From Bacteroidales bacterium (GTDB taxonomy: Bacteria; Bacteroidota; Bacteroidia; Bacteroidales; P3): DNA of 39,793 nucleotides. Positions 31,268 to 39,175 of this stretch are shown here, in pieces (the stretch's first letter is position 1; each line of letters begins with the position of its first letter). The position numbers and the translations under genes were made by a program. The DNA lies in assembly GCA_017479705.1 (NCBI GenBank), contig JAFVCA010000015.1, forward strand, positions 1-39,793. Reading direction: 5' to 3'. The notes beneath the pieces were generated by a model, which did not search any database, was not told the origin of the DNA, and was given only the letters and a program-made list of their open reading frames with translations.

Positions 31268-31423
31268 TTAATAATTGCTTGTCGCTATTGATGACAGGTC
31301 TGCTATGCACCATATCGTCGCAGCAAGCACCGCCAAGCCTAACACTATCGTTATTAAGGTGGCCAGCAGTCCCAGCCGGTCGGCTCTCTTGTATTCCTCC
31401 ACATTGGGGTCTTTCCTTGCCAT
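31268..31423 (-). CDS. 51-residue single-span membrane protein
   Basis: The frame starts MARKDPNVEEYKRADRLGLL and continues with a hydrophobic segment (ATLITIVLGLAVLAATIW). It fills the gap between the 31436-31924 gene (12 bp upstream) and the 30987-31250 gene on the same strand. The basic, charged N-terminus predicts an N-in orientation. Length and spacing support a real gene; the function is unknown. It may act with the neighbouring two-span protein. Confidence 0.6.
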   Translation of the reverse strand: MARKDPNVEEYKRADRLGLLATLITIVLGLAVLAATIWCIADLSSIATSNY

Positions 31424-31435
31424 TGTTCTGTGTTT

Positions 31436-31924
31436 TTAGTTCGTGTATTCATTCTCCCAGCGCCTCTGGTCGATATACGTCTCTGGATACGTCATTTCGA
31501 TGTGCTTGCTCTCGGTGAAGCGTCGGTACCGGGGAATGCTGCCGAGTGCCAGGATCTTCTCCCCTTCGGGCAGACGGTCCCATTTCTTTTTCACGCGGTC
31601 TTTGTTGCCCACCTTGTAGCCGTACAGGTTCCAGAACCGCTCGAAGCTGTAGTCCGCATTGCTTACGTCCTGCACCTTGCAGCCCGTTCTCTCCCAATGG
31701 GCAAAACCATCTACCGGAACCCCTCGAGTGTACACTATACGCACGGGTACCTCGCGCACTGTGGCCAGCTTGACGTTGGGGGTGCAGCCCTCGCTCCAGG
31801 TGATACTCCGAAGCTCGTAGGTCGTGCCTTGGAGCCAATCGTACACCAGCAGCGCAGCGCTGCCTTTGAAGTTGCTTGGTTCAACGCTGAACCTCGCTGT
31901 GATTTTCTCTTGTTCTTTTGCCAT
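31436..31924 (-). CDS. Probable replication-initiation accessory protein
   Basis: The ATG at 31924 gives 162 residues. The C-terminal part (FERFWNLYGYKVGNKDRVKK, then KWDRLPEGEKILALGSIPRY and TYPETYIDQRRWENEY) has the 'F..FW..Y..k.gk..a.k.w..L......yi..P.tyLn..RWe.e' pattern of the C-terminal domain shared by phage replisome organisers and helicase loaders. The N-terminal half is unrecognised. Such a protein in the early operon would help recruit host replication proteins after transposition. Confidence 0.55.
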   Translation of the reverse strand: MAKEQEKITARFSVEPSNFKGSAALLVYDWLQGTTYELRSITWSEGCTPNVKLATVREVPVRIVYTRGVPVDGFAHWERTGCKVQDVSNADYSFERFWNLYGYKVGNKDRVKKKWDRLPEGEKILALGSIPRYRRFTESKHIEMTYPETYIDQRRWENEYTN

Positions 31925-32009
31925 AACCAATCAATTTTTGTGTTTCTAAAAAAGGCCGCAGCCCGGCTCCACGCCACCATTCAGGCCGCGACCCCCAAAC
32001 TAAAACAGG

Positions 32010-32702
32010 TTACACTTCTGCCATACTGAGTCCCACGTCGGTCCACTCCTGGCTCTCCGTACCATCCTCTGCCTTCTTGGTGGTCTTCACCTGGCAGCGG
32101 ATGTACGTCTTGCCCGGTGTCGGGCGGTAGGCGTCGCGGATAATCGCCATTCCTTCTTTGAAGGTTTCGTTACCGCTATCTTCGGCCATCTTGCTCAGCT
32201 TGAGTACCCGGCTTGCCTTCAGGTTGCCCTTCTGGTCGCGCGATAGTAAACTCATCACAGCGTCCACCAGTCTGCCGCTGGCTTCGTCCTTGGCAAGGCT
32301 CTGGAGGTACTCGCGCACCTTCTTGATACCGTCCTCAACCTGCATCAGGTAGTTGTCATTCATGTTGTACCCGATGCGCAGACGCTGGAGGCCGTCGCTG
32401 CTGGTGAATGTGAAGCTGAACTGCTCGTCGCTATCCGGGTTGTCATCCTCGTTGATTTCACGACGCAGTTTCATAATGGTGTCGAAGTCGGCGAATATTT
32501 TGCTCTTCGCCGTTTTCAGGGTGTCGCTGCACCCCATCAGGGCACTCACCGCGTTACCCATCTCTTCATCCACCAGCTGCTGGAGCTGCTGGCGTGCTAT
32601 CTTCTTTGCCTCGAGTTTCGCCCTGCGGACTTCCTCTTTCTTGAAGGCTTCATACCGGGCCTTCTCTTCCGGGGTCATTTCGACCAATGTCTTTTCTGGC
32701 AT
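32010..32702 (-). CDS. DUF3164 family early protein
   Basis: The 230-residue protein starts MPEKTLVEMTPEEKARYEAF and contains YLMQVEDGIKKVREYLQSLA, VMSLLSRDQKGNLKASRVLK and AYRPTPGKTYIRC, the signature of DUF3164, found in almost all Mu-like phages near gp16. It is a sulfate/host-interaction candidate in some annotations, but no function is established. The N-terminal third is a charged coiled coil. It lies in the normal place between replication genes. Confidence 0.85.
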   Translation of the reverse strand: MPEKTLVEMTPEEKARYEAFKKEEVRRAKLEAKKIARQQLQQLVDEEMGNAVSALMGCSDTLKTAKSKIFADFDTIMKLRREINEDDNPDSDEQFSFTFTSSDGLQRLRIGYNMNDNYLMQVEDGIKKVREYLQSLAKDEASGRLVDAVMSLLSRDQKGNLKASRVLKLSKMAEDSGNETFKEGMAIIRDAYRPTPGKTYIRCQVKTTKKAEDGTESQEWTDVGLSMAEV

Positions 32703-32714
32703 AATAATGATTGT

Positions 32715-33017
32715 TTAGAAGTTGATATAAATGATTACTTTCTTTTTCCAGATGGCGTATTCGTGCTCTATCCTGGCCCCACGGCTCTGCGGCCAGTCGG
32801 GTAGCATGGCGATAAAGCCACACTTGCGCAGCATCCACAAGTCTTTCAGCATACACAGCCACCACGGCCACTTCTGGTTGCACTCCTTCGCCGGGTTCAC
32901 AATGTACCAGTAGTTCCAGCCCTGCTCTATAAGGTACTGCTCCGCCTTGCGGAACTTCGCCTCAAAATTCGGGTCGCCTGTAATCTTTCCCGATATGTAG
33001 ATGCTCTTGTATTTCAT
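32715..33017 (-). CDS. DUF4406 family protein, nucleoside deoxyribosyltransferase-like
   Basis: The 100-residue protein (MKYKSIYISGKITGDPNFEA, then KFRKAEQYLIEQGWNYWYIV, NPAKECNQKWPWWLCMLKDL, RGARIEHEYAIWKKKVIIYI) is a DUF4406 protein. The family is a short relative of nucleoside 2-deoxyribosyltransferases and may act on nucleotides. The SGKIT and E-H-E-Y-A motifs are present. It overlaps the Gp16 gene end by 4 bp. In a phage with a nucleotide-modifying enzyme this is a possible helper, but the link is speculative. Confidence 0.75.
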   Translation of the reverse strand: MKYKSIYISGKITGDPNFEAKFRKAEQYLIEQGWNYWYIVNPAKECNQKWPWWLCMLKDLWMLRKCGFIAMLPDWPQSRGARIEHEYAIWKKKVIIYINF

Positions 33018-33484
33018 ACCCCTGCCATTATCGCGTTAATCACTCCGTCCATATCCCGTTTCCGCTTCTGGAAGGCGTAGGTCAGGCTCTTGAGCCTCTC
33101 CAGGCTCATCCGGTTGAAGTTGTCGCGACCCTTGTTGTCGCAAGCCTCCTTGCCTGCCGCACGGCAAGCCACGCCTTTGGCGTACCATATCCGCGCCTTA
33201 TCGCCCATTTCCTCCCATTTGCCCACGGTGTCCTCGCAGAAGGCACACACCGCCGCCAGCAACCGCTTGCGCTGCACGTCGAGGTCGCGCCTCTCGTTGT
33301 TCGTCTGTGTGTCCAGGAACTCCACCAGCTTCTCCAGCTGCCATTCCTCAAGCTCCTTCGAGCTTTCCACACCATAGCTGCCCAGCAACGCCTCGTATTC
33401 CTCCTGAGTCATACCGGCGGCACCGCGTAGCACGTGCAGCTTCCGTATCAGCTGCCCTTTTTTACTCGTTGTCTTGGCTTCCAT
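33014..33484 (-). CDS. Gp16-like regulatory protein (DUF1018)
   Basis: The 156-residue protein (RKLHVLRGAAGMTQEEYEAL, then LLGSYGVESSKELEEWQLEK, RMSLERLKSLTYAFQKRKRD) is a DUF1018 / Mu Gp16 family member, a hallmark of Mu-like phages. The function in Mu is not established. It overlaps the ATPase gene by 23 bp, so the pair are co-expressed. Confidence 0.88.
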   Translation of the reverse strand: MEAKTTSKKGQLIRKLHVLRGAAGMTQEEYEALLGSYGVESSKELEEWQLEKLVEFLDTQTNNERRDLDVQRKRLLAAVCAFCEDTVGKWEEMGDKARIWYAKGVACRAAGKEACDNKGRDNFNRMSLERLKSLTYAFQKRKRDMDGVINAIMAGV

Positions 33485-34148
33485 TGTATTCTGTGTTATC
33501 GTTATCGTTTGAGGTTAATTCGGCTCCAGCCGGGCATCTCCTTGCACCCTCCTCCCATATCGTCAGCACTTCGCCTCCGCCATATCGGCTGTTGGCCTTC
33601 GCCCGGAACTGGCTCACCTGGATCTTCACCATGGCGTCGTATTTCACCTGCTCCGCTGTGCTGCCCTTCGGCTGGTTCTTTTCGTTGGCGTGGCTCACAA
33701 GGATGAACAGCTTGGTGGGGAACTCCTCCTTCAGCTGCTTGTAGCCTTTATAGTTGATGCCAAGGTACTGCAGGCTGTCTATCACCACCACCTTCGGGCT
33801 TCTCTGCTTGCGCAGCTCTCTCTTGATGTCCTCGATGTCCATTTCCACCCAAAGGCTCACCTTCGCGTTTACAGCCTCCATACAGGCCTCTTTGAACGCC
33901 CGGCGCATACTTGCCCCGTCTCCCTCCTCAAGGCTCACCACGGCCACCTTTTCGCCCAATTCGGCTATGTATTTCGTCAGCATCAGCACCAGGCGCGTCT
34001 TGCCGTTATAGGATTGTCCCCATATCAGCCATACGCCCCGGTCTTCCGGCTGGCCCATGAAGCGCTCCCACTCCCCCTCGAAGGGCAGCAGTCGGCGCTC
34101 CATCGTGGCCAGCTCGCGCGGTGATATCTTGTGCTTCTTCCTCGGCAT
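33462..34148 (-). CDS. RecA/DnaB-fold ATPase
   Basis: The ATG at 34148 gives 228 residues and starts 4 bp after the MuB stop. WGQSYNGKTR (residues 43-52) is the Walker A motif, KVVVIDSLQ (119-127) the Walker B strand, and FILVSHANEKNQPKGS the motif-3 region; the EEGDG after the first strand fits DnaB/KaiC-type RecA-fold ATPases. Mu itself lacks such a gene. It could be a helicase-like factor or loader for replication after transposition. No primase or separate helicase N-terminal domain is seen. Confidence 0.75.
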   Translation of the reverse strand: MPRKKHKISPRELATMERRLLPFEGEWERFMGQPEDRGVWLIWGQSYNGKTRLVLMLTKYIAELGEKVAVVSLEEGDGASMRRAFKEACMEAVNAKVSLWVEMDIEDIKRELRKQRSPKVVVIDSLQYLGINYKGYKQLKEEFPTKLFILVSHANEKNQPKGSTAEQVKYDAMVKIQVSQFRAKANSRYGGGEVLTIWEEGARRCPAGAELTSNDNDNTEYNGSQDNE

Positions 34149-34152
34149 GGGC

Positions 34153-35004
34153 TTATCTCGCTTTTCTACTGTTGGCAAAAACCAGTTGGCGCACCCTCCG
34201 CAGGTCGCCCTCCGCACTCCTGGCGATATCCTCTATCACCGCTTCGTCTGTCAGCCCGTTGGCCTCGCACACGGCTTTCACATCGTCGTAGTCGGCTCTG
34301 TCAAGCTCCACGCAACGGCTGCCCAGTCGGCTCCATATCTCGGGGTAACCCTTGCGCTGGTACTTCAAGCCCATACGGAACCGCTTCTCTATGTAGTCCG
34401 TCGACAGCAGCACCATCCCGCACTGGTCCTCCAGCCGGTTGTAGAGGGTGATAAAGAAGCTCCACACGTTGTCGCCCAGTTTGTCGAACTCGTCGAATAT
34501 CAGCAGCGGTCTGTCCTTCATACCCAGCACACGGCAAGCCAATGCAAGACGCTCTCTCTTGGTCAGCCCGTCGGCTTTCTCGCCCATCGCGCGCAGCAGC
34601 TCCTCCACAAAGTCGTTCTTGCTCCAGAACTCGTCGCACATCAGGCGGTACACGTTTCTATGTCCGGCTTCGTACTCCTTGGCGGCATACGTCTTGCCGC
34701 TGCCCGCTGGGGCCGTCAGGCTCATCACCCTGGCCTCTTCCTGTGCTGCCTGCAGCAGTGCGTGCACCTGCTGGTAGGTGGCCGTCTCGGCGGTGTTCCA
34801 CGCCTTGGTACCGTACCCGATAGCCTTGGCCACCTTGCGCCACATTTCGTCGCTGATGTGCTCCCAGTTCCCGGCTGCCATCTGGCTGAGGGTTGCAGAG
34901 CTCACGCCCTTGATGCTGTTCGCAGCCTTGTTCTGGCCGCCTTTCTGTTCTGTGTAGGCTCTCAAGGCCTCCACAATGCCGTTTTTGTCAATTCTCTGTG
35001 TCAT
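34153..35004 (-). CDS. MuB-type AAA+ transposition ATPase
   Basis: The 283-residue protein has an N-terminal HTH (QNKAANSIKGVSSATLSQMA), Walker A APAGSGKTY (residues 98-106) and Walker B LLIFDEFDKL (167-176). This is the MuB/IstB-like arrangement. MuB binds DNA non-specifically, picks the target and activates MuA. It starts 34 bp after the transposase stop. Target immunity normally depends on this protein. Confidence 0.9.
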   Translation of the reverse strand: MTQRIDKNGIVEALRAYTEQKGGQNKAANSIKGVSSATLSQMAAGNWEHISDEMWRKVAKAIGYGTKAWNTAETATYQQVHALLQAAQEEARVMSLTAPAGSGKTYAAKEYEAGHRNVYRLMCDEFWSKNDFVEELLRAMGEKADGLTKRERLALACRVLGMKDRPLLIFDEFDKLGDNVWSFFITLYNRLEDQCGMVLLSTDYIEKRFRMGLKYQRKGYPEIWSRLGSRCVELDRADYDDVKAVCEANGLTDEAVIEDIARSAEGDLRRVRQLVFANSRKAR

Positions 35005-35038
35005 TTTATCTATGTTTTAGTTTGTGTTTAATCACCGT

Positions 35039-37030
35039 TTAAAGCCTGTCCCAGATGTCGGCCATCTCCCTCGCCTTGGCGTGGCTCTCGCCCACCTCTT
35101 CGTATGCCACCTCCTCCACCAGCGACTTTTGCGCCTTCCGCTTGTTGTCCTTGTGCTGTCCCTTGCTGTCGGTCAGCAGCAGGGCGCTCATCGGGCTCTC
35201 CAGCTGCGCCCTTGTCACGAACTCACGCGCGCGGTCTTGCACCTCGCATACGTGCTCAGTCACCCGCTCAGTCAGCTGGGCGTTGAACTGCCGGTACTCC
35301 GTCAGTGCCTTCCAGTCCTGCTCTTCATAGTCCACCAGCGCCATCGGCACCTTCTTTTTGGCTTCCACCATATAGCGGAGCCTTCCGTCCTCGCTCACCG
35401 CCAACGCCTGGTTCATATCGCCCAGGTCGTAGCGCAGCGTCCAACGCTCGCCCCTGTGTTCGCGCATCTCTATGTCGAAACTGTCGAACTTGTATTCCAC
35501 CCCGTCCCTTATCAGCTTGAGGCCGTTAGGCGTGAGCATATTGCCCTTGCCCGTCTCTCCGAAGGCCAGCAGGTACTCGCACATATTCAGCTCGCGGTGG
35601 AACCGGGCGTCCCCCTGCTGCCACGCCTCGCGCACAGCTGCTATCTTACGGCTGCGCTCTATCTCGATAATCTTGCCAATCTGCTGCTCCAGCCCCTCTC
35701 TGTCGGGGAACTGGTACTTGTGGGCGTTTAGCCACTCGTCGTTGGCCTGCGTCTTGGCGGTGATATTGTGGCCGCCGTTGTTCGTCAGCGCCCACAGGTA
35801 CTCGCTCTCCAGATAGGCAAAGTAGCGTTCTATCGGCTTCGCCTTGGCATTGCCCACCGAGGCAGGGGTTACGTATTTGGCCAGCGCGCCATACTTCGGA
35901 GTCATCGCCTTCAGCGAGTAGTGGTCGCTCTGGATCTGCCACGGCGCATAGTGGCCGCCCAGCACCTCCCGCGTATGGTGCACCGCGTTCTGCAGGGCAG
36001 CGGTAATCAGCTCCGCCGTCTCCTGTTCCCCGATGGCGTAGCCTATCGGGTAGTCGTTCATCACGTCCACCACTATCTCCACCACCAAGCGGTGCCAGTA
36101 GTTCACACCCCTTGCGTCGCGGTCCTGGTAGTAAAGCTCCGCGGTCCAGCCGTCGAGGCTCCACATCTTCATCGGCATATCCGGGCGTTCTCTGTCCACC
36201 TGCATCGTTATCGTGTTCGCGTATGTCCGCTTGCCCTCTCTCGAGGCTGTCAGCATCGTCGCGTTCTTTGTCCTTATCTCCTGAACCCTGCGGCGGTCTA
36301 TCTTCACGCCCAGCGTCTCGGCAGCCTTCGCCACCTGGGCGTCGTTCAGCTTCGCGCCCGAGGCTATCAGGGCCTCCACCACGGCGTTCACGTCAACGCT
36401 CCGCGCCTTGTGGTTGCTCTCCTTGCCAGTCAAGCCGTGCACCAGCACCTCGTAGCCGTGCAGCTGGTAGTCGTTGAACTTCTTACGAAGACGGTCGCCA
36501 CTCGTGGGCAGACTGTTCGGCCACTCCACCAGCTGCTGGTCTATCTCGTTGGCCAATGCCTCAAACTCCCTCTTCACACTCATCTTCAACCGCCCCATCT
36601 CGGCAGCTCGCCGCTTCTCTTCCAGCAGCTCGCCTATGGCATCCAGTATCTTCGCACCGTTCCACAGCTCCGTCACCTTCTCGGGCTTCAGCATCCTGCC
36701 GTCCTTGCCGGTCACCTGGCTGTAGTACTCATAGGCCTGGGTATCCAGCAGCTGCTGCTCACGCCTCAGCAGGATGCTCCGCAGAAGGCTCTCACGGCTC
36801 ATCTGCGCAGGGTCGCAGCCTAATGCCTCTATCACCCGAGCCTTCAGCTTTGTGCCCATACTCTGCCAGTCTATCAGTGCCGTCCGGCCATTACCGCCAC
36901 GACGCAGACTGCGGATGTGGCCACGAGTGAGGCTGCTGTTATAGTTAGCTTGGCCGAGGGCGTTTGCCAACCAACCACCGTTTACACCCACGTGGCCATT
37001 GTACCGTTCTATGATTTTCGTGCCTTCCAT
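35039..37030 (-). CDS. MuA-type DDE transposase
   Basis: The 663-residue protein has the size of MuA (663 residues in Mu). An N-terminal DNA-binding half is followed by the RNase H-like core with Asp293 in SLDGW, Asp369 in QSDHY and Glu401 in PIERYF, a DDE triad, and a C-terminal part rich in charged residues. It should cut both phage ends and join them to target DNA; the binding boxes near both ends carry the likely sites. It lies first among the large early genes, with MuB directly after. Confidence 0.93.
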   Translation of the reverse strand: MEGTKIIERYNGHVGVNGGWLANALGQANYNSSLTRGHIRSLRRGGNGRTALIDWQSMGTKLKARVIEALGCDPAQMSRESLLRSILLRREQQLLDTQAYEYYSQVTGKDGRMLKPEKVTELWNGAKILDAIGELLEEKRRAAEMGRLKMSVKREFEALANEIDQQLVEWPNSLPTSGDRLRKKFNDYQLHGYEVLVHGLTGKESNHKARSVDVNAVVEALIASGAKLNDAQVAKAAETLGVKIDRRRVQEIRTKNATMLTASREGKRTYANTITMQVDRERPDMPMKMWSLDGWTAELYYQDRDARGVNYWHRLVVEIVVDVMNDYPIGYAIGEQETAELITAALQNAVHHTREVLGGHYAPWQIQSDHYSLKAMTPKYGALAKYVTPASVGNAKAKPIERYFAYLESEYLWALTNNGGHNITAKTQANDEWLNAHKYQFPDREGLEQQIGKIIEIERSRKIAAVREAWQQGDARFHRELNMCEYLLAFGETGKGNMLTPNGLKLIRDGVEYKFDSFDIEMREHRGERWTLRYDLGDMNQALAVSEDGRLRYMVEAKKKVPMALVDYEEQDWKALTEYRQFNAQLTERVTEHVCEVQDRAREFVTRAQLESPMSALLLTDSKGQHKDNKRKAQKSLVEEVAYEEVGESHAKAREMADIWDRL

Positions 37031-37033
37031 AGG

Positions 37034-37240
37034 TTACTCCTCCGTAGCATCTGGTACCGCCACACCGCCCACTTGCAGGGCTCTCTTCCTGATGCGCAGC
37101 GCACGCTTCCGTTCGTCGTCGTTCCACTCGTTATACTCGCCCTTCAGAGCCTTCCGTATCGTCGGTCGGCTCCCGAACCCGTCGCGCTCCATCTGCGTCA
37201 CAACCCCAAAGGGTACCATTATTTTCATTTTATCAGTCAT
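37034..37240 (-). CDS. Small HTH-like protein before the transposase
   Basis: The 68-residue protein (MTDKMKIMVPFGVVTQMERD, then GFGSRPTIRKALKGEYNEWN and KRALRIRKRAL) has the 'mvpfGvv..m...FG.s..TvrkALkG......A..IRk.Al' pattern of small HTH DNA-binding proteins found in Bacteroidota phages. In Mu the gene directly before A is ner, the negative regulator of early transcription, so this may be the functional counterpart. It ends 3 bp before the transposase start. Confidence 0.7.
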   Translation of the reverse strand: MTDKMKIMVPFGVVTQMERDGFGSRPTIRKALKGEYNEWNDDERKRALRIRKRALQVGGVAVPDATEE

Positions 37241-37394
37241 TTTTTAGTTTCTTTTTGTGTGGGTGCCGGGTCTCGCTCCCGGTTGCCGGTCTTCAGCCGC
37301 CTCACCCCTGGTCGTGGAACACTTTTGCCGTCTTTCCGGCTGCCATCCTAAGTTCTCAGGGCCTATTGTGGATAAGAAAACTTCTCAAAAAAAA

Positions 37395-37507
37395 GCAGGG
37401 GAGTATTTGCAAATGTGGATAGATCTCCTCTCACTGTTACATTTTTATGTTCCATTGATTGTTAATCTATTGGTTAATACTTGGATTTAAAGAACTCTCT
37501 CCCCTGC
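37395..37507 (-). repeat. Long-range inverted repeat with T-run in the early leader
   Basis: GCAGGGGAG (37395-37403) and CTCCCCTGC (37499-37507) are exact complements 95 bp apart. On the minus strand the second arm is followed by eight T. A short frame (MEHKNVTVRGDLSTFANTPL, then stop) lies between the arms on the minus strand. The layout resembles a leader or attenuator in front of the transposase genes. The 274-bp gap 37241-37514 shows nothing else. Confidence 0.35.
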
Positions 37508-37514
37508 CTATGCT

Positions 37515-37685
37515 TTATTTACGCCTTGTTTGGGCTTCTTTGCGGGCCTCGCTGAAGCAGCTCCACGCCATTAGCGCACAAGCGCATACCATTAGCAACT
37601 GCCACGTGGCTCCATAGCCCACAATGCCTATGATGCCAACCAAACCCAAGGCCACGAACAACCAGCCGAACACGCGCTCAATCAT
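37515..37685 (-). CDS. 56-residue small membrane protein
   Basis: The frame MIERVFGWLFVALGLVGIIG continues with a second hydrophobic stretch (QLLMVCACALMAWSCF) and a basic end (EARKEAQTRRK). Its ATG overlaps the stop of the lipoprotein gene (ATGA), continuing the chain of coupled early genes. It should span the inner membrane twice. It is the last gene before the leader gap of the transposase operon. The function is unknown. Confidence 0.65.
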   Translation of the reverse strand: MIERVFGWLFVALGLVGIIGIVGYGATWQLLMVCACALMAWSCFSEARKEAQTRRK

Positions 37686-37957
37686 TCCGCACCTCCTTTC
37701 TCCACTTCGCGATAATAAACATCGTAAACATAGATTGTGTCGCCCACGTTTGTCTGGCTGTAATCAGATTCACACGGCCACCACTTTATGGTTTTATCAT
37801 CGATACGACCATATAACACATATTCAGTATGCACACGAAAAGTATTACTATAATCAGACGCTTTCTTGCCAACAACCACTACATCACCCGTGTAATATCC
37901 TTCCTTAATACAAGAGGCCATAAACAAGCAAGCACCAACTAACAACAATCTCTTCAT
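37682..37957 (-). CDS. Small lipoprotein in the early region
   Basis: The ATG at 37957 overlaps the previous stop (ATGA) and gives 91 residues. MKRLLLVGACLFMASC is a type II signal with the lipid-modified Cys at 16. The mature part is polar with Tyr and Trp (FRVHTEYVLYGRIDDKTIKW, then VGDTIYVYDVYYREVEKG). An early or lysogenic lipoprotein could alter the cell surface or block superinfection; this is inferred from position and export only. Confidence 0.7.
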   Translation of the reverse strand: MKRLLLVGACLFMASCIKEGYYTGDVVVVGKKASDYSNTFRVHTEYVLYGRIDDKTIKWWPCESDYSQTNVGDTIYVYDVYYREVEKGGAE

Positions 37958-38151
37958 TCCGCACCTCCTTCCTCCACAAGGTTGCACTCCGTGGCCCATA
38001 TCAGGACATCACCACCATCAGCCTCGACATAAAACCCTCTCAGACCACTTTTCTCATCCTGGTCAATGCGAAGAACCTCGTGCTCGGATCCTGGTGTCAT
38101 TTTTTCAAATGCCGGTCCATAGCCTTGGCAGTTGGTTATTCTGATTTTCAT
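37954..38151 (-). CDS. Small early protein of unknown function
   Basis: The 65-residue acidic protein (MKIRITNCQGYGPAFEKMTP, then SEHEVLRIDQDEKSGLRGFY, VEADGGDVLIWATECN) looks beta-rich, like a small OB- or SH3-like fold. It overlaps both neighbours by ATGA junctions. No family is recognised. Confidence 0.6.
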   Translation of the reverse strand: MKIRITNCQGYGPAFEKMTPGSEHEVLRIDQDEKSGLRGFYVEADGGDVLIWATECNLVEEGGAE

Positions 38152-38426
38152 CCCTCACCTCCTTCCTCTTCATAGTGACCGAAGCCGTCCTCATCTATCC
38201 ACGTTCCGTAGGCTATGTCAAGCCGGTAGTTGAACAGCCCCGTCAGGCTTCCCACGAATCCCCGGAACGCTGCCCGCGTCTGGAGTATGGTTCGGTTCTC
38301 ACCACCATCGTCGCAGATGCGCGTTGTGATGGATCCGTCGTTTACCAGCTCCACGTGCCGGCCTTTCCAATCAATCAGCTCCACATGCAGCTGGTCGGGT
38401 TCTTGCTTTTTTTGCTTCATATTCAT
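38148..38426 (-). CDS. First early gene product, unknown
   Basis: The 92-residue protein (MNMKQKKQEPDQLHVELIDW, then GRHVELVNDGSITTRICDDG, RAAFRGFVGSLTGLFNYRLD) is the first gene after the early promoter (about 70-base leader). It has no HTH that I can see, so it is not an obvious Ner counterpart. A short ATGA overlap couples it to the next gene. Confidence 0.6.
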   Translation of the reverse strand: MNMKQKKQEPDQLHVELIDWKGRHVELVNDGSITTRICDDGGENRTILQTRAAFRGFVGSLTGLFNYRLDIAYGTWIDEDGFGHYEEEGGEG

Positions 38427-38450
38427 ATCGTTTTATATTAAAATGTCTCA

Positions 38451-38502
38451 ATTCGATTTTTCTTCGTATTTTTGCACCGCGTTTTCCACTTGGAAATCGA
38501 AT
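38451..38502. promoter_or_regulatory. Likely repressor operators in the switch region
   Basis: ATTCGATTT (38451-38459) and AAATCGAAT (38494-38502) form an exact 9-bp inverted repeat that brackets the rightward promoter. A second smaller palindrome TTTCC..GGAAA lies at about 38484-38496. They overlap both promoter cores and fit operators of the cI-like repressor. Confidence 0.5.
38467..38474 (+). promoter_or_regulatory. Promoter of the repressor gene
   Basis: TATTTTTG is an exact -7 element on the plus strand, in the same ATTCGTATTTTTGCA-like context as the promoter at 2140. No TTTG is seen at -33. Transcription would start near 38481 and give a leader of about 77 bases to the ATG at 38558. 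Confidence 0.5.
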
Positions 38503-38503
38503 G

Positions 38504-38533
38504 CAAAGATATAGAAAATATCCGACATACAAA
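38504..38533 (-). promoter_or_regulatory. Early promoter of the lytic genes
   Basis: On the minus strand TTTG (38533-38530) and TATCTTTG (38511-38504) are spaced by 18 bp. Transcription would start near 38497 and enter the early operon. It faces the repressor promoter, so the two transcripts overlap at their starts and one should interfere with the other. Confidence 0.65.
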
Positions 38534-38557
38534 TAAAAAATTTAAGAAATTTTCTAC

Positions 38558-38938
38558 ATGATGAATGATAGATTAAAGCAATTTATTGAATATCTTGGAA
38601 TTAGCACAAGAGGATTTGAGCAAAAAATTTCAGTCTCAAACGGCCTAATTGCACGTTTTTTGTCAAAAAACACTACCATTCAGAGTGACGTTTTGTTGAA
38701 AATATGCGACACATTTCCTGACTTAAATCCAGATTGGCTGCTTACAGGAAAAGGTAAAATGTTGCACGAAACCACCCCAGCTTCATCTTCTGACGGGACA
38801 GTAGCACTACTTCTCGAGCAAATAAAAGACCTTGCACAGAACGTTGGTCGACTACAGGCCGAGAACAATGAGCTAAAAAACAAACTTGCCCGTTCCGAGG
38901 AGAGGTTGGCTGCCTCTGCAACAGCTGCCGCCGGCTGA
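38558..38938 (+). CDS. cI-like phage repressor
   Basis: The 126-residue protein has an N-terminal XRE-type HTH (LKQFIEYLGISTRGFEQKIS, then VSNGLIARFLSKNTTIQSDV) followed by LNPDWLLTGKGKML, a hallmark of phage and prophage HTH regulators, and a C-terminal coiled coil (AQNVGRLQAENNELKNKLAR) for dimerisation. There is no LexA-like protease domain, so induction would need another signal. It is divergent from the early operon and points to the left end, like the Mu c gene. Confidence 0.85.
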   Translation: MMNDRLKQFIEYLGISTRGFEQKISVSNGLIARFLSKNTTIQSDVLLKICDTFPDLNPDWLLTGKGKMLHETTPASSSDGTVALLLEQIKDLAQNVGRLQAENNELKNKLARSEERLAASATAAAG

Positions 38939-39006
38939 ACCTCGTCCCGTTTCTGCGAATCGTACAGTAGAAACGCCCCCACCAACTACCGCCACATCAC
39001 AACTTT

Positions 39007-39031
39007 CCGACCCCTCAAAGGTCGGTTTTTT
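39007..39031 (+). terminator. Terminator of the repressor gene
   Basis: CCGACC (39007-39012) and GGTCGG (39020-39025) form a stem followed by TTTTTT (39026-39031). It lies about 70 bp after the repressor stop on the same strand and is a standard intrinsic terminator. Confidence 0.8.
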
Positions 39032-39175
39032 ATACATATCTGTCTAATTTTCAATTCAAGACCTGCATTTCTCAGTTTTCAAAACTGCAACCCCTTTTTG
39101 TCGCAAAACCGCCAATCTCCACGCCTATTTTGTCAAAAAATCTGCTTTTTGTGTACGACTAAACACGGAAAAATG

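Noticed and set aside
37413-37490. A 25-residue hydrophobic plus-strand peptide as a toxin
   Set aside because: No TAnnTTTG element is correctly placed, and it lies inside the long-range inverted repeat; support is too weak.
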